Counted from the stretch's first letter, positions 35,290 to 47,403 are shown. The stretch: 64,000 bases of DNA from Azotobacter chroococcum (GCF_004339665.1 NZ_SMMU01000017.1:22935-86934), one strand, 5' to 3'. Program-made: numbers and translations. Notes: a model not told the origin generated them from the sequence alone.

Positions 35290-36954
35290 TCAGCCGCGGT
35301 GACGGCCGCGGAAGTAGTCGATCAGGCCCTGGGTCGAGGCGTCCTCGGCCGGCGCCTCCTCATGGCCGGTCAGGCGCTGGTAGACGCTCTTGCCGAGTTC
35401 CTTGCCGAGCTCGACGCCCCACTGGTCGAAGGCATTGATGCCCCAGATGACGCTCTGCACGAACACCTTGTGCTCGTAGAGGGCGACCAGCGCGCCGAGG
35501 CGCCGCGGGCTGACACGCTCCATCACCAGGGTGTTGCTCGGCCGGTTGCCGGGGATCACCTTGTGCGGTGCCAGGCGCTGCACCTGGTCCTCGCTCAGGC
35601 CCTTGGCGCGCAGCTCGGCCTCGGCCTCCGCGGGGGTCTTGCCGCACATCAGCGCCTGGCTCTGCGACAGGCAGTTGGCGTACAGCCACTGGTGGTGGTC
35701 GGCGACCGGGTTGTGGCTGACCACCGGCACGATGAAGTCCGCCGGGATCAGCAGGGTGCCCTGATGCAGCAGCTGGTGGTAGGCGTGCTGGCCGTTGCAG
35801 CCGACGCCGCCCCAGATTACCGGACCGGTGTCGCAGGATACAGGCTTGCCGTCCTGGCGCACGCTCTTGCCGTTGGACTCCATGTCCAGCTGCTGCAGGT
35901 GCTGGGTGATGTTCCGCAGGTAGTGGTCGTAGGGCAGGATGGCGTGGCTCTGCGCGCCCCAGAAATTGCCGTACCAGACGCCGAGCAGGGCGAGCAGCAC
36001 CGGCATGTTGCTTTCGAAGGGGGCGTTCAGGAAGTGCTGGTCCATGCTGTAGGCGCCGGAGAGCAGGTCCTTGAAATTGGCCATGCCGATGGCCAGGGCG
36101 ATCGGCAGGCCGATCGCCGACCACAGCGAGTAGCGCCCGCCGACCCAGTCCCACATCGGGAAGATGTTCTCCTCGCGGATGCCGAAGGCCACCGCTGCCT
36201 CGATGTTGCTGGAGACGGCGATGAAGTGGCGGTGCAGCTCGCTTTCCGTGCCGCCCTGGGCCAGGTACCAGGTGCGCGCGGCCTGGGCGTTCTTCAGGGT
36301 TTCCAGGGTGCCGAAGGATTTGCTGGAGACGATGAACAGGGTGGTTTCGGCGCGCAGGCGGCTGGACAGCTCGTGGAACTCGCTGCCGTCGATGTTCGCC
36401 AGATAGTGGCAGCGCACGCCGCGCTGGGCGAACGGCAGCAGGGCTTCGGACACCAGCTGGGGGCCGAGGAAGGAGCCGCCGATGCCGATGTTCACCACGT
36501 CGGTGATGGGCTTTTCCGAGTAGCCGCGCCACAGCCCGTCGTGGATGCGCCCGACCAGTTCGGTCATCTGGTTGAGTACCCGGTGCACCTGGGGAATCAG
36601 GTTCACGCCGTCGACCAGCAGGCGGTCGCCGACCGGGCGGCGCAGCGCGGTGTGCAGTGCCGGACGGCCCTCGGAGGCGTTCACCGCCTCGCCCTCGAAG
36701 AGCGCGTGGATGGCCCTTTCCAGTCCGGCTTCCCGCGCCAGGCGTACCAGCAGGTCACGGGTTTCGTGGGTCAGCAGGTTCTTCGAATAGTCGAGAAACA
36801 GGCCGCCGCTGCTCAGAGAAAACTGCTCGAAGCGGTGCGGATCGTTCCGGAAGGCCTCGCGCATGCTGAAGGACTGCATGGTCTGGCGGTGCTGACGGAG
36901 CGCCTCCCAAGAGGCCAGGGTCGTCACGTCGAGGGGGTGCTGGTGGTGCGACAT
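35290..36954 (-). CDS. pgi: Glucose-6-phosphate isomerase
   Basis: Pgi interconverts glucose-6-phosphate and fructose-6-phosphate. The 554-residue protein has '[20 protein letters not shown]', '[20 protein letters not shown]' and the C-terminal signature around '[19 protein letters not shown]'. In pseudomonads, which use the Entner-Doudoroff pathway, Pgi runs mainly toward gluconeogenesis and cycling of triose phosphate; the tpiA remnant elsewhere in the window touches the same network. The start '[13 protein letters not shown]' at 36954 gives the usual length. Confidence 0.96.
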   Translation of the reverse strand: MSHHQHPLDVTTLASWEALRQHRQTMQSFSMREAFRNDPHRFEQFSLSSGGLFLDYSKNLLTHETRDLLVRLAREAGLERAIHALFEGEAVNASEGRPALHTALRRPVGDRLLVDGVNLIPQVHRVLNQMTELVGRIHDGLWRGYSEKPITDVVNIGIGGSFLGPQLVSEALLPFAQRGVRCHYLANIDGSEFHELSSRLRAETTLFIVSSKSFGTLETLKNAQAARTWYLAQGGTESELHRHFIAVSSNIEAAVAFGIREENIFPMWDWVGGRYSLWSAIGLPIALAIGMANFKDLLSGAYSMDQHFLNAPFESNMPVLLALLGVWYGNFWGAQSHAILPYDHYLRNITQHLQQLDMESNGKSVRQDGKPVSCDTGPVIWGGVGCNGQHAYHQLLHQGTLLIPADFIVPVVSHNPVADHHQWLYANCLSQSQALMCGKTPAEAEAELRAKGLSEDQVQRLAPHKVIPGNRPSNTLVMERVSPRRLGALVALYEHKVFVQSVIWGINAFDQWGVELGKELGKSVYQRLTGHEEAPAEDASTQGLIDYFRGRHRG

Positions 36955-36989
36955 GGGATTCTGCTTCCTTTGCATCGGGGCGGATAGCA

Positions 36990-37015
36990 AAAAGCCCGGA
37001 GCATTCCGGGCTTTT
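36990..37015 (-). terminator. Rho-independent terminator between panD and pgi
   Basis: AAAAGCCCGGA (36990-37000) and its complement (37005-37015) close GCAT. On the minus strand it ends in a T-run, terminating the panD transcript ahead of pgi. Confidence 0.88.
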
Positions 37016-37076
37016 GGGGATGACGCATGCAGCGGACGAGGCCAGGATGGGCGATCCGCTGACTGGCGCGGGCGAT

Positions 37077-37457
37077 TCAGGCGACCTGGACCGGGATCGC
37101 GTTGCTGGTATGGCTGAGCACGTTGCCGGGAGCCATGTACAGCATGCGCGGCTTGTGGCTGGCCAGTTCCGCCTCGCTGTAGTGGGCATAGGCGCAGATG
37201 ATCACGCGATCGCCCTTCTGCGCCTTGTGCGCGGCGGCGCCGTTCACCGAGATCATCTTCGAGCCGTCCTCGGCGCGGATCGCGTAGGTGGTGAAGCGCT
37301 CGCCGTTGTCGACGTTGTAGATCTGGATCTGTTCGTACTCGCGGATGCCTGCCAGATCCAGCCATTCCCCATCGATGGCGCAGGAGCCTTCGTAATCGAG
37401 CACCGAGTGGGTCACCTCGGCACGGTGCAGTTTGGCCTTGAGCATGATGGCATGCAT
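37077..37457 (-). CDS. panD: Aspartate 1-decarboxylase proenzyme PanD
   Basis: PanD makes beta-alanine for pantothenate and uses a pyruvoyl group formed by self-cleavage. The 126-residue proenzyme has the Gly24-Ser25 cleavage site in '[10 protein letters not shown]', Lys9 and His11 near the N-terminus ('[14 protein letters not shown]'), and '[14 protein letters not shown]'. It lies 91 bp downstream of panC, so all three pantothenate genes of this stretch are adjacent and co-directional. Confidence 0.96.
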   Translation of the reverse strand: MHAIMLKAKLHRAEVTHSVLDYEGSCAIDGEWLDLAGIREYEQIQIYNVDNGERFTTYAIRAEDGSKMISVNGAAAHKAQKGDRVIICAYAHYSEAELASHKPRMLYMAPGNVLSHTSNAIPVQVA

Positions 37458-37548
37458 GGCGATTCCTCTTCAGGTTCCACAAGCGGCGGTCGAGTTTGCC
37501 TCAACCGCATAGGGTGATCAAGAAAACGACCTGTCAGACCTTAGTCGT

Positions 37549-38406
37549 TCAGTCGCCGGCGAGCTCGACGCTCAGGTTGTCGATCAGGCGGGTATTGCCC
37601 AGATAGGCGGCACCCAGCACCACCAGGCGGCGGTCCTCAGGGGATGCCGTGCGCAGGCTGGCGGCTTCGCGGATTTCCAGGTAATCCGGGCGGAAGCCGG
37701 CCTGCTGCAGCGCCTCCAGACCCCGTGCGCAGAGCCTGGCGAAATCCCGCTCGCCGGCCTGAAGGGCGGCGCTGGTGTCGCACAGGATGCGGTACAGCGC
37801 CGGTGCCACGCTGCGCTGCTCGTCGTTCAGGTAGCCGTTGCGCGAGGACAGCGCCAGGCCGTCGGCGGCGCGCACGGTGGGTTCGCCGAAGATCTGGATC
37901 GGCATGTTGAGATCGCGCACCAGGGTACGGATCACCGCCAGCTGCTGGAAGTCCTTCTCGCCGAACAGGGCGATGTCCGGCTGGGCGATGTTGAACAGCT
38001 TAGCCACCACGGTGGCGACACCCTCGAAGTGGCCGGGGCGCGTCGCGCCGCAGAGTCCCTCGGAAACGCCGGAGACGGCAATGCGCGTCTGTCCCTGTAT
38101 GCCGCCCGGATACATCTCCTCGACGCTGGGGGCGAACAGCAGGTTGCAGCCGCCTTCGAGCAGCTTTTCCTGGTCGGCGGCGAGGGTGCGCGGATATTTG
38201 TCCAGATCCTCGGCAGGACCGAACTGCAGAGGGTTGACGAAGATGCTGGCGACCACGAAGTCGGCGCGCTGGCGGGCCTTCTCCACCAGGGCGATGTGGC
38301 CGGCGTGCAGGTTGCCCATGGTCGGCACCAGGGCGATGCGCTTGCCTTCGCCGCGGGTCCGGGCGATGGCGGCACGCAATTCGCGGACGGTCTTGAGGGT
38401 GATCAT
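37549..38406 (-). CDS. panC: Pantothenate synthetase PanC
   Basis: PanC condenses pantoate with beta-alanine using ATP. The 285-residue protein has the HIGH-like motif in '[20 protein letters not shown]', then '[20 protein letters not shown]', '[19 protein letters not shown]' and '[11 protein letters not shown]', which carries the KMSKS-equivalent serines. The ATG overlaps the panB stop by four bases. Confidence 0.96.
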   Translation of the reverse strand: MITLKTVRELRAAIARTRGEGKRIALVPTMGNLHAGHIALVEKARQRADFVVASIFVNPLQFGPAEDLDKYPRTLAADQEKLLEGGCNLLFAPSVEEMYPGGIQGQTRIAVSGVSEGLCGATRPGHFEGVATVVAKLFNIAQPDIALFGEKDFQQLAVIRTLVRDLNMPIQIFGEPTVRAADGLALSSRNGYLNDEQRSVAPALYRILCDTSAALQAGERDFARLCARGLEALQQAGFRPDYLEIREAASLRTASPEDRRLVVLGAAYLGNTRLIDNLSVELAGD

Positions 38407-39203
38407 GCAGAAAATCCATGTTCGACTGCGGGGAATTCGCCTTGCTTGACCGCGCTGACGTAGGCGGCGAAGGCCGCCTGGATGCTGTCCTGGCCGGCCA
38501 TGAAGTTTTTCACGAATTTCGGTGTGCGTCCGCTCAGGGACAGGCCGAGCATATCGTGCATGACCAGCACCTGGCCATCGGTGGCGGCACCGGCGCCGAT
38601 GCCGATGACCGGGACACCCGCCGCTTGGGTGATCTGCTCCGCCAGCGGGCTGGGCACGCACTCCAGCAGCAGCATGGCCGCGCCGGCCCGCTCCAGGGCC
38701 TCGGCGTCGGCGCGCAGCTGGCGCGCCCGGCCCTCGTCGCGGCCCTGCACCTTGTAGCCGCCGAACAGGTTCACCGACTGCGGGGTCAGGCCCAGATGCA
38801 CGCACGCCGGGATGCCGTTCTCGGCCAAGCGCGTCACGGTCTCGCACAGCCAGGCGCCGCCTTCCAGCTTGACCATGTGGGCGCCGGCGCGCATCAGCGC
38901 GGCGCTGCTGTCCAGCGCCTGTTGGAGGGTCGCATAGGCCATGAACGGCAGGTCGGTGACCACCAGGGCGCCGTGGTTGCCGCGCTTGACGCAGGCGGTG
39001 TGGTAGGCCATGTCGCTCACGCTGGTCGGCAGGGTGCTGTCATGACCTTGCAGGACCATGCCGAGGGAGTCGCCGACCAGCAGCACCTCGACACCCGCCT
39101 GGCAGGCGGTCTGGGCGAAGGTGGCGTCATAGCAGGTCAGCATGGCGATCTTTTCGCCGCGCTGCTTGAGGCCTTGCAGGGTGGTCAGGGTTACATCGGG
39201 CAT
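38403..39203 (-). CDS. panB: 3-methyl-2-oxobutanoate hydroxymethyltransferase PanB
   Basis: PanB makes ketopantoate from 2-oxoisovalerate and methylenetetrahydrofolate. The 266-residue TIM barrel has '[20 protein letters not shown]', '[19 protein letters not shown]', '[20 protein letters not shown]' and '[20 protein letters not shown]'. The start '[10 protein letters not shown]' at 39203 gives the usual length; a further in-frame ATG at 39227 is possible. Its substrate comes from the ilv pathway at the other end of the window. Confidence 0.96.
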   Translation of the reverse strand: MPDVTLTTLQGLKQRGEKIAMLTCYDATFAQTACQAGVEVLLVGDSLGMVLQGHDSTLPTSVSDMAYHTACVKRGNHGALVVTDLPFMAYATLQQALDSSAALMRAGAHMVKLEGGAWLCETVTRLAENGIPACVHLGLTPQSVNLFGGYKVQGRDEGRARQLRADAEALERAGAAMLLLECVPSPLAEQITQAAGVPVIGIGAGAATDGQVLVMHDMLGLSLSGRTPKFVKNFMAGQDSIQAAFAAYVSAVKQGEFPAVEHGFSA

Positions 39204-39285
39204 GTTCGGTTTCGTCCTGGTCGGCATCGGCGGGCGCCGGTGCGGAGCAATGGGAGGCCTATAGTCCAGATGGGGGGGCCTCAAG

Positions 39286-39798
39286 TCAATTGGCGCTTGG
39301 CCCGCCCGGCTTCCGGTCATCGCGGCGGCGCAGCCCCTGCAGTGGGCAGGTGGCGAGCAGTTCGTCGAGCGGTCGGCCGTCCGGCAGGCGCAGTCCGGGG
39401 GCGATCTCGGCCAGTGGATAGAGCACGAAGGGGCGCGCATGGAGGTGGTAGTGGGGCACGATCAGGCGCTCCCCGTGCAACTGGTGGTTGCCGAACAGCA
39501 GGATGTCCAGGTCCAGGGTGCGTGGCCCCCAGCGCTCCGCCTTGCGCACCCGGCCCTGCGTCCGCTCGATCGCCTGCAGGGCGTCGAGCAGTTCGAGAGG
39601 CTCCAATGCTGAGTCGAGCGCGGCGACGGCATTCACGTAGCTCGGCTGGTCGGCCGGTCCCAGCGGTTCGCTGTCATAGAAGGAGGAGACGGCCACCAGG
39701 TGCGTACGCGGCAATGCCTGCAGGGCGGCGAGGGCGGCACGCAGCTGTGCGGCGGGGTCGGCCAGATTGCTGCCCAGGCCGATATAGACGCGCTCCAT
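39286..39798 (-). CDS. folK: HPPK, 6-hydroxymethyl-dihydropterin pyrophosphokinase FolK
   Basis: FolK provides the substrate of FolP in folate synthesis. The 170-residue protein starts '[20 protein letters not shown]' and has the family signature '[19 protein letters not shown]' and '[20 protein letters not shown]'. It starts two bases after the pcnB stop, so the two are translated from one message, and panB follows after 82 bp. Confidence 0.95.
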   Translation of the reverse strand: MERVYIGLGSNLADPAAQLRAALAALQALPRTHLVAVSSFYDSEPLGPADQPSYVNAVAALDSALEPLELLDALQAIERTQGRVRKAERWGPRTLDLDILLFGNHQLHGERLIVPHYHLHARPFVLYPLAEIAPGLRLPDGRPLDELLATCPLQGLRRRDDRKPGGPSAN

Positions 39799-39800
39799 GT

Positions 39801-41195
39801 TCAGTCCCGGTCCGGCGCGCTGCCCGAGCTGCGGCGCCGCCGGCCGCCGCTGCGGCGGTGTTTGCGCGGAGCGGCCCCGGTCTCGTCCTGATTGGCGAGG
39901 GCGCGGATCATGCCGCGCCTTTCGCTGTCGCTGGCCTCCTGGTAGTCGGTCCACCAGTCGCCCAGCCCGCCGGTTTGCTCGCCGGCCTCTTCGCGCAGCA
40001 GGAGGAAGTCGTAGCCGGCGCGGAAGCGCGGGTGCTCGAGCAGCAGATCGGCGCGCTTGCCCTGGCGGCGCGGCAGGCGCTCCTGCAGGTCCCAGATCTC
40101 CCGGGCGGGTAGGGTGAAGCGCTTGGGAATCGCGGTGCGCCGGCACTGTTCGGTGATCACCAGGTGGGCCGCCTCCTGCAGTGCCTGGATCGGCGGCATG
40201 CCGCGCTCCTGCAGTGCCAGGGCGCGCGGCGGCAGGGCCGGCCAGAGCAGGGCGGCGAACAGGAAGGCCGGCGTCACCGTCTTGCCCTGCGCGATGCGCT
40301 CGTCGGTATTGGCCAGCGCCTGGCGAATCAGCCGGCCGGCGTAGCCTGGACTGCGCTCCAGGGCTGCCGCGCTGGCGGGGAACAGCGGGGCGAACAGGTC
40401 GTATTCGAGCAGCAGCTCGAAGGTGTCCTCGGCATAGCCGGACAGGAACAGCTTGAGCACCTCGTCGAACAGGCGGGGCGCGGGGATGTCGCGCAGCAGC
40501 GGGGCGAGCCGGCGGATCGGTGCGGCGCTGTGCTGTTCGATGTCGAAGTCGAGCTTGGCGGCGAAGCGCACGGCGCGCAGCATGCGCACCGGGTCTTCCA
40601 GGTAGCGCTGTTCGGGGTCGCCGATCAGGCGCACCAGATGGTTGCGGATATCGTGCACGCCGTGGGCGTAATCGAGGATGCGCTCGTGGCTGACGTCGAA
40701 ATACAGGGCGTTGATGGTGAAGTCGCGGCGCTGGGCATCCTCTTCCAGGGTGCCGTAGACGTTGTCGCGCAGGATCCGGCCGCTTTCGTGGCGCGCCGCC
40801 AGGTGGCTGTCCTCGTCGTCCTCGTCGTCGTCCGGGTGGTGAGCGCGAAAGGTGGCGACCTCGATGATTTCCCGGCCGAAGTGCACGTGGACCAGCTTGA
40901 AGCGGCGGCCGATCACCCGCGCATTGCGGAACTCCGCGCGAACCTGTTCGGGGGTGGCGCTGGTGGCGACGTCGAAGTCCTTCGGCTCGATGTCGAGCAG
41001 CAGGTCCCGCACGCAGCCGCCGACCAGATAGGCCTGGTAGCCGGCATTCTGCAGGCGTTCCACAACACTGACGGCATGGCGGCTGATGTCGGCACGGCGC
41101 AGCGGGTGCTGCTGGCTGCCGAGGACCTCCGGCGTGCTGCGCGGATGGGGGCGGTTCAGGGATAGGCGAAAGGACTTGAACAGCTTCTTCAGCAT
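39801..41195 (-). CDS. pcnB: Poly(A) polymerase I PcnB
   Basis: PcnB adds poly(A) tails that target RNA for decay. The 464-residue protein has the class II nucleotidyltransferase head ('YLVGGCVRDLLLDIEPKDFD', with the DxD pair), the flexible loop, 'QRRDFTINALYFD', the RNA-binding segment 'LEDPVRMLRAVRFAAKLDFD' and a basic C-terminal tail rich in Arg, Lys and Ser. The length and the Arg-rich tail favour poly(A) polymerase over CCA-adding enzyme. crcZ ends just upstream of its promoter region. Confidence 0.94.
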   Translation of the reverse strand: MLKKLFKSFRLSLNRPHPRSTPEVLGSQQHPLRRADISRHAVSVVERLQNAGYQAYLVGGCVRDLLLDIEPKDFDVATSATPEQVRAEFRNARVIGRRFKLVHVHFGREIIEVATFRAHHPDDDEDDEDSHLAARHESGRILRDNVYGTLEEDAQRRDFTINALYFDVSHERILDYAHGVHDIRNHLVRLIGDPEQRYLEDPVRMLRAVRFAAKLDFDIEQHSAAPIRRLAPLLRDIPAPRLFDEVLKLFLSGYAEDTFELLLEYDLFAPLFPASAAALERSPGYAGRLIRQALANTDERIAQGKTVTPAFLFAALLWPALPPRALALQERGMPPIQALQEAAHLVITEQCRRTAIPKRFTLPAREIWDLQERLPRRQGKRADLLLEHPRFRAGYDFLLLREEAGEQTGGLGDWWTDYQEASDSERRGMIRALANQDETGAAPRKHRRSGGRRRRSSGSAPDRD

Positions 41196-41308
41196 CGGGG
41201 GTGCACTGCTTGACGGGGTGGTCGGCCAGAAATGAGCTTGACCGCGGAATGGCTGCGGATTCTAGCATCGGCGCCGGAGGATGTACGAAGCCGGAGTGGC
41301 CTCGAACG

Positions 41309-41679
41309 CAGAAAGGGAGCCGAAGCTCCCTTTCAAATCGAAGTGCGTGCGTTGTTCTTGTTCTGTTCCGGGCGTGTTGTTCTTGTTGTATGCCCGTCCC
41401 GGTTGGCTCGTTGGCTCCGGGATGGCCCCCAACAGGGGAGCCAATAGCAAACGGATTTCTTTGGTCGCTGATGTCGCCTGGGTCGTGTCGACCCACCAGT
41501 TCGGGTACTGCCTCGGGGCAGTTTTGTTGTTCTCGGCCTGGCTGCGGGCTTCGCCCGACGGGCATGTTTCTACTCCAAAAAAATCGGTTGGCCCCGTCTC
41601 CGCATCGTTGTTCTTGTAAGGCTGGAGTCGTGTCAATCGTTCTTATTATGGGTGGTACGTCTTGTTATTGTTGTTGTGC
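41309..41679 (-). ncRNA. crcZ: CrcZ, Hfq/Crc-sequestering small RNA
   Basis: The region between cbrB and pcnB has no gene but, on the minus strand, shows at least five clusters of the A-rich CA motif bound by Hfq/Crc: near 41661-41678, 41607-41616, 41521-41532, 41374-41390 and 41351-41367 (AACAACAA or AAGAACAA types). The predicted 5' end reads GCACAACAACAATAAC, as I recall for P. aeruginosa CrcZ. A sigma-54 promoter lies 11 bp upstream and a stem-loop with a TTCG tetraloop marks the 3' end, giving about 370 nt. In Pseudomonas, CrcZ is made under CbrB control and relieves catabolite repression. Confidence 0.9.
41311..41334 (-). terminator. crcZ terminator
   Basis: On the minus strand GAAAGGGAGC, the tetraloop TTCG and GCTCCCTTTC form a perfect 10-bp stem at the end of crcZ. 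Confidence 0.8.
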
Positions 41680-41689
41680 GTATTATAAA

Positions 41690-41704
41690 GCAGATGTCGT
41701 GCCA
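41690..41704 (-). promoter_or_regulatory. Sigma-54 promoter of crcZ
   Basis: The minus strand reads TGGCACGACATCTGC, with GG and GC separated by 10 bases as required for RpoN promoters (TGGCAC-N5-TTGC, one mismatch). The predicted start is about 41679. Confidence 0.88.
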
Positions 41705-41778
41705 TGATTTAAAATTACTTTTAAAACATATACTTAGATTTTTGTCGTTAGAGGGTGGAAGGTGGGTAGACGAGTTTT

Positions 41779-41850
41779 GGTTACCTGTCGACCCGGTTTC
41801 TGTTACCACCTTTGTAGGGGGTAACAGCCTGTTCCCGGTCGGCTGTTACC
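41779..41850. promoter_or_regulatory. Repeated GTTACC sites, probable CbrB upstream activating sequences
   Basis: TGTTACC occurs at 41801-41807 and 41844-41850, its inverse GGTAACA at 41820-41826, and a variant GGTTACC at 41779-41785. They lie about 75-150 bp upstream of the crcZ sigma-54 promoter, right after the cbrB stop, the normal place for an enhancer. That CbrB binds them is inferred. Confidence 0.72.
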
Positions 41851-41860
41851 CGCGCGCGGC

Positions 41861-43267
<1,407 letters not shown>

Positions 43268-43289
43268 CGGGCAGGCTCTCTCGACGGTC

Positions 43290-46235
43290 TCACGGCGCCG
43301 GCGCTGTATCGACATGCCGTGGCAGGGTGACCCGGATACGGGTCCCGCGTTGCCGCTCGGGGTCGGCCGGGCTGTCGATGGTGATCCGGCCATAATGCTC
43401 TTCCACGATCGAATAGACCAGTGCGAGGCCCAGGCCGGTGCCCTTGCCAGGGTCCTTGGTGGTGAAGAAGGGTTCGAACAGGCGGCCGGCGATGGCCTTG
43501 GGGATGCCGCTGCCCTCGTCCTCGACGATCAGGTCGACGCTGTGTTCCTCGGCCTCGCTGCGTACCCGGATGGCGCCGCCGGACGGGGAGGCGTCGCGGG
43601 CGTTGGAGAGCAGGTTGACCAGCACCTGGATCAGCCGCTGGGGATCGCCGACCACGCAGTGGGCAGGGTCGCAGAGGTTGAGGAACTGGACCTCGACGCC
43701 TGCGCGGTTGAGCGACAGCAGGCCGATCGCCTCGCGGGCCATGTCGGCCAGGCACACCGGCTCGCTGGCCTGCTTGTGGCTGCCGGCGTGGGCGAAACTC
43801 ATCAGCGAGCGGACGATGCGCGTCACCCGCTTGGTTTGGTCGATGATCTGGCTGCTGATCTCGCCCAGCTCGGCGTCGTCCTCATGCTCCTCGCGCAGGT
43901 TCTGCGCCAGACAGGCGATGCCGGTGATCGGGTTGCCGATCTCGTGGGCCACGCCGGCGGCCAGGCGACCGATGCTGGCCAGGCGCTCGGAGTGCGCCAG
44001 CTTGTTTTCCAGCAGCTGGGTTTCGGTGAGGTCCTCGACCAGCAGGACCAGGCCGCTGCTGCCCGGCGCCAAGGGTTCATCGATCGCCGCCTTGTGCAGG
44101 TTGAGCCAGCGCATCTGGCCGTCCAGCGACAGCCGCTGCTTGTGCAGGTGCTCGTCGGAGCGCTGGATGAAGTCTTCCAGCAGGCCCTTCCAGGGCGCAT
44201 CGAGGGTCGCCAGGCAGGAGCCGACCACGCGCTCGGCGGGAATCCCGGTGAGTTCCTCCATGGCCCGGTTCCACATGAGGATTTCCCGGTCCTTGGACAG
44301 CGAGCAGACGCCCATCGGCAGCTCCTGCAGGGTCTGGCGATGGTAGCGGCGCAGTGCGTCGAGCTCGGCGGCCAGGCCGGTCAGGCGCGAGCGGTAGTCC
44401 TCCAGGCGGCTTTCGATGAAGTGGATGTCCTCGGTGACGTAGTCTTCGCTGGCGGTCTTGTAGGGCAGGAAGGTCTCGACGATGTCCTGCGCCACGCTCG
44501 GTCCCATCAGGCCGGACAGGTTGGCCTCGATGCGGTCACGCAGGCGGCGCAGGGCGAAGGGGCGGCTTTCGTCGAACGGCAGGTGCAGGTCGCGCAGGGC
44601 CTGCTTCACCTCGCGCTGGGCGATCTTCGCGCCGAGTGGCCGGGCCAGTTGGGCGGCGAACTCCTGGGCGGAGGTGGCCAGCAGCTCGCGGCGCTGCGGC
44701 CGGCGCACATTGTCCACCGCGCAGGCCTCGCCGGCGCTGCGCTCTTCGGGGCTCGGCTCGGTGAATATCGACACCAGGGAGAACACCAGCACGTTGGCAG
44801 CCAGCGAGGTGATCGCCGCCAGGTGCCAGCTGGTGTCGTCCAGCACGTAGACGAAATCCAGCAGCGGCAGGTGCACGTCCTGCAGGTTGCCCAGCATGGG
44901 CAGCATCATGCCGCCCAGCCACACCGCCATGCCGACCAGCAGTCCGGCGATGAAGCCGCGGCGGTTGGCGGTCTGCCAGTAGAGCGTCGAGAGCACGCCG
45001 GGGAGAAACTGCAGAGTGGCGACGAAGGCGGTGACGCCGAGGTTGGAGAGGTTCTGGCTGGCGTCCAGCAGCCGGTAGAAGGCATAGCCCGCGGCGATGA
45101 TGGCGAAGATCAGCGTGCGCCGCGTCCACTTCAGCCAGCGGTAGATGTTGCCCTCGGCCGGCGGCTGGTACAGCGGCAGCACCAGATGGTTGAGGGTCAT
45201 GCCGGACAGGGCGAGGGTCAGGACGATGATCAGCCCGCTGGAGGCGGACAGGCCGCCGACATAGGCCAGCAGGGTGAGGGGGGCATTTTCCAGCGCCAGG
45301 CCCACGCCCAGGGTGAAGTATTCCGGGCCGGCGGCGACCTCCAGGCGCATGCCGGCCCAGAGGATCAGCGGCACGGCCAGGCTCATCAGCAGGAGGAACA
45401 GCGGCAGGCCCCAGCTGGCGCTGGCCAGGCCGCGGGGGTTGAGGTTCTCGGTAAAGGCCATGTGGTACATGTGCGGCATGACGATGGCCGAGGCGAAGAA
45501 CAGCAGCAGCAGGGTGCGCCAGGGGCCCTCCTGCAGCGGGGTGTGCAGCGTGCCCAGCACTTCCCGCTGCTGCAGCAGCCACTGCTCCAGGCCCTGGGGA
45601 CCGTCGAACACCCGGTACAGGGTGTAGATCCCGATGCTGCCGAGGGCCGCCAGCTTGACCAGCGACTCGAAGGCGATGGCGCAGACCAGACCCTGATGCT
45701 TCTCGCGGGTGGCGATGTGCCGGGAGCCGAAGAGGATGGTGAAGAGGATGATCAGGGCGCAGAAGCCCAGCGCCACGCGCTCTTTCACCGGCTCCTGGGT
45801 GAGGATGCCCACCGAGTCGGTGACCGCCTGGATCTGCAGGGCCAGAAGCGGCAGCACCGCGACCAGCATGAACAGGGTGGTCAGCGCGCCGGCCCAGGTG
45901 CTGCGGAAACGGAAGGCGAACAGGTCGGCCAGCGACGACAGCTGGTAGGTGCGGGTCAGGCGCAGGATCGGATAGAGCAGCACCGGCGCCAGCATGAAGG
46001 CGCCGGAAACCCCCAGGTAGCAGGCGAGAAAGCCGTAGCCGTACTGGTAGGCCATGCCGACCGCGCCGTAGAAGGCCCAGGCGCTGGCGTACACGCCGAG
46101 CGACAGGGTGTAGACCAGCGGGTGGCGGACTACCCGCTGCGGAATCAGGCCCTGCTCGCTGAGCCAGGCGACACCGAACAGGGTCAGCAGGTAGGCGGCG
46201 CTGATCAGCAGCAGTTCACTCAGGCTAAAGCTCAT
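43290..46235 (-). CDS. cbrA: Sensor histidine kinase CbrA (SLC5-type transporter fusion)
   Basis: The 981-residue protein has an N-terminal sodium/solute symporter-like part with about 13 membrane helices (1-500), a linker, a PAS domain (about 620-730, '[20 protein letters not shown]') and a kinase core: the H-box in '[20 protein letters not shown]', the N-box region '[15 protein letters not shown]' and the G-boxes '[10 protein letters not shown]' and '[14 protein letters not shown]'. It controls CbrB in carbon/nitrogen balance. The fusion of transporter and kinase is the known CbrA architecture; whether the transporter part is needed for sensing is debated. Confidence 0.97.
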   Translation of the reverse strand: MSFSLSELLLISAAYLLTLFGVAWLSEQGLIPQRVVRHPLVYTLSLGVYASAWAFYGAVGMAYQYGYGFLACYLGVSGAFMLAPVLLYPILRLTRTYQLSSLADLFAFRFRSTWAGALTTLFMLVAVLPLLALQIQAVTDSVGILTQEPVKERVALGFCALIILFTILFGSRHIATREKHQGLVCAIAFESLVKLAALGSIGIYTLYRVFDGPQGLEQWLLQQREVLGTLHTPLQEGPWRTLLLLFFASAIVMPHMYHMAFTENLNPRGLASASWGLPLFLLLMSLAVPLILWAGMRLEVAAGPEYFTLGVGLALENAPLTLLAYVGGLSASSGLIIVLTLALSGMTLNHLVLPLYQPPAEGNIYRWLKWTRRTLIFAIIAAGYAFYRLLDASQNLSNLGVTAFVATLQFLPGVLSTLYWQTANRRGFIAGLLVGMAVWLGGMMLPMLGNLQDVHLPLLDFVYVLDDTSWHLAAITSLAANVLVFSLVSIFTEPSPEERSAGEACAVDNVRRPQRRELLATSAQEFAAQLARPLGAKIAQREVKQALRDLHLPFDESRPFALRRLRDRIEANLSGLMGPSVAQDIVETFLPYKTASEDYVTEDIHFIESRLEDYRSRLTGLAAELDALRRYHRQTLQELPMGVCSLSKDREILMWNRAMEELTGIPAERVVGSCLATLDAPWKGLLEDFIQRSDEHLHKQRLSLDGQMRWLNLHKAAIDEPLAPGSSGLVLLVEDLTETQLLENKLAHSERLASIGRLAAGVAHEIGNPITGIACLAQNLREEHEDDAELGEISSQIIDQTKRVTRIVRSLMSFAHAGSHKQASEPVCLADMAREAIGLLSLNRAGVEVQFLNLCDPAHCVVGDPQRLIQVLVNLLSNARDASPSGGAIRVRSEAEEHSVDLIVEDEGSGIPKAIAGRLFEPFFTTKDPGKGTGLGLALVYSIVEEHYGRITIDSPADPERQRGTRIRVTLPRHVDTAPAP

Positions 46236-46401
46236 CGGCGTCGGGCTGGCTCTGCAGGATGAAGGTCACCACGATGAGGATCAGCCACAGCAGGTACGGG
46301 CGGTACCAGGCGCCGTTGGGGTCGATCCACCAGTCCATGATGGCGGGGGAGAACAGGTAGATTCCCACCACCAGCAGCAGGACCAGCCGGTAGATGTACA
46401 T
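46225..46401 (-). CDS. cbrX: Small membrane protein overlapping cbrA (CbrX-like)
   Basis: A 58-residue frame, easily missed because of its size, runs from ATG at 46401 to TAG at 46225-46227. It starts 'MYIYRLVLLLVVGIYLFSPA', continues 'IMDWWIDPNGAWYRPYLLW' and has a second hydrophobic helix 'LILIVVTFILQ', so two membrane segments are predicted. It overlaps the cbrA start by 11 bases in another frame, a sign of translational coupling. A small gene at this place is called cbrX in P. putida; the symbol is from position and general form. Confidence 0.8.
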   Translation of the reverse strand: MYIYRLVLLLVVGIYLFSPAIMDWWIDPNGAWYRPYLLWLILIVVTFILQSQPDADEL

Positions 46402-46506
46402 GGCGTGTTTCTCTGTCGATGGGGAAGGGCGTCGGCGATGGTAATGGATGCGCGCGCCGGCGCAAGCGTGACGGCCTCTTTTCCGGCCGGGCGGGGATGC
46501 CGGCGC

Positions 46507-47403
46507 TCAGTCCAGCGCGGCCTCGGCCAAGGCCCGGCAGCGCGGGAGGCCCCCGGCATCCCAGTGGGCGATGGCCCAGTCGAGCAGCTGCCGCGGGCGG
46601 GCCTTGCCCAGTTCGGCCGGCGGGCGCTGACCGAGCGCGCGCAGGGCGCGCAGCAGCAGCGGGCCGGCCTGCTCGGCGGGGAGCGGGGGGGAGCGGTAGG
46701 CCTTGCCCAGCTTGTGGCCGTCGGGCTGGACGATCAGCGGCACGTGCAGGTAGCGCGGCCGGGGCAGGCCGAGCAGCTCCTGCAGGTAGAGCTGGCGCGG
46801 CGTCGAGTCGAGCAGGTCGGCGCCGCGCACCACGTCGGTCACCCCTTGCCAGGCATCGTCGAGGACCACCGCCAGCTGGTAGGCGTAGAGGCCGTCGCGG
46901 CGGCGGATCACGAAATCGCCGACCTCGCGGGCGAGCTGCTGGGCGAAGACGCCCTGCACCCGGTCGAGGAAGGCGTAGGTGCGCTCCGGCACGCGCAGGC
47001 GGATGGCGGCATCATGGGGCGGGCGTCCGGCCTCCCGGCAGAAGCCCGGATAGATCCCGGAAAACCCTTCCAGCCGCTTGCGCGAGCAGGTGCAGGCGTA
47101 GGCCAGGCCCCGCTCGAGCAGCCGCTCGACCACTTCGCCGTACAGCCCCAGGCGCTCGCTCTGGCGCACGACCGCACCGTCCCACTCGAAGCCGTAGTCT
47201 TCCAGGGTCTGCAGGATGGCCGCCTGGGCGCCCGGCACCTCGCGGGGCGGATCGAGATCCTCCATGCGCAGCAGCCAGCGGCCGCTGACGCTGCGGGCAT
47301 CCAGATAGGAGGCCAGGGCGGCGATCAGCGAGCCGAAATGCAGGTAGCCGCTGGGCGTGGGTGCGAAGCGGCCGACGTAGGGGGGGGGCGGGAGGGCGGT
47401 CAT
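46507..47403 (-). CDS. gluQ: Glutamyl-Q tRNA(Asp) synthetase GluQRS
   Basis: GluQRS attaches glutamate to queuosine in tRNA(Asp). The 298-residue protein is the catalytic half of a glutamyl-tRNA synthetase without an anticodon-binding domain. It has 'GRFAPTPSGYLHFGSLIAAL' (HIGH-like), a zinc site with 'CTCSRKRLEG' and 'GIYPGFCRE', and the KMSKS-like 'DGHKLGKAYRS'. It lies next to dksA, the usual arrangement in gammaproteobacteria. Confidence 0.95.
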   Translation of the reverse strand: MTALPPPPYVGRFAPTPSGYLHFGSLIAALASYLDARSVSGRWLLRMEDLDPPREVPGAQAAILQTLEDYGFEWDGAVVRQSERLGLYGEVVERLLERGLAYACTCSRKRLEGFSGIYPGFCREAGRPPHDAAIRLRVPERTYAFLDRVQGVFAQQLAREVGDFVIRRRDGLYAYQLAVVLDDAWQGVTDVVRGADLLDSTPRQLYLQELLGLPRPRYLHVPLIVQPDGHKLGKAYRSPPLPAEQAGPLLLRALRALGQRPPAELGKARPRQLLDWAIAHWDAGGLPRCRALAEAALD

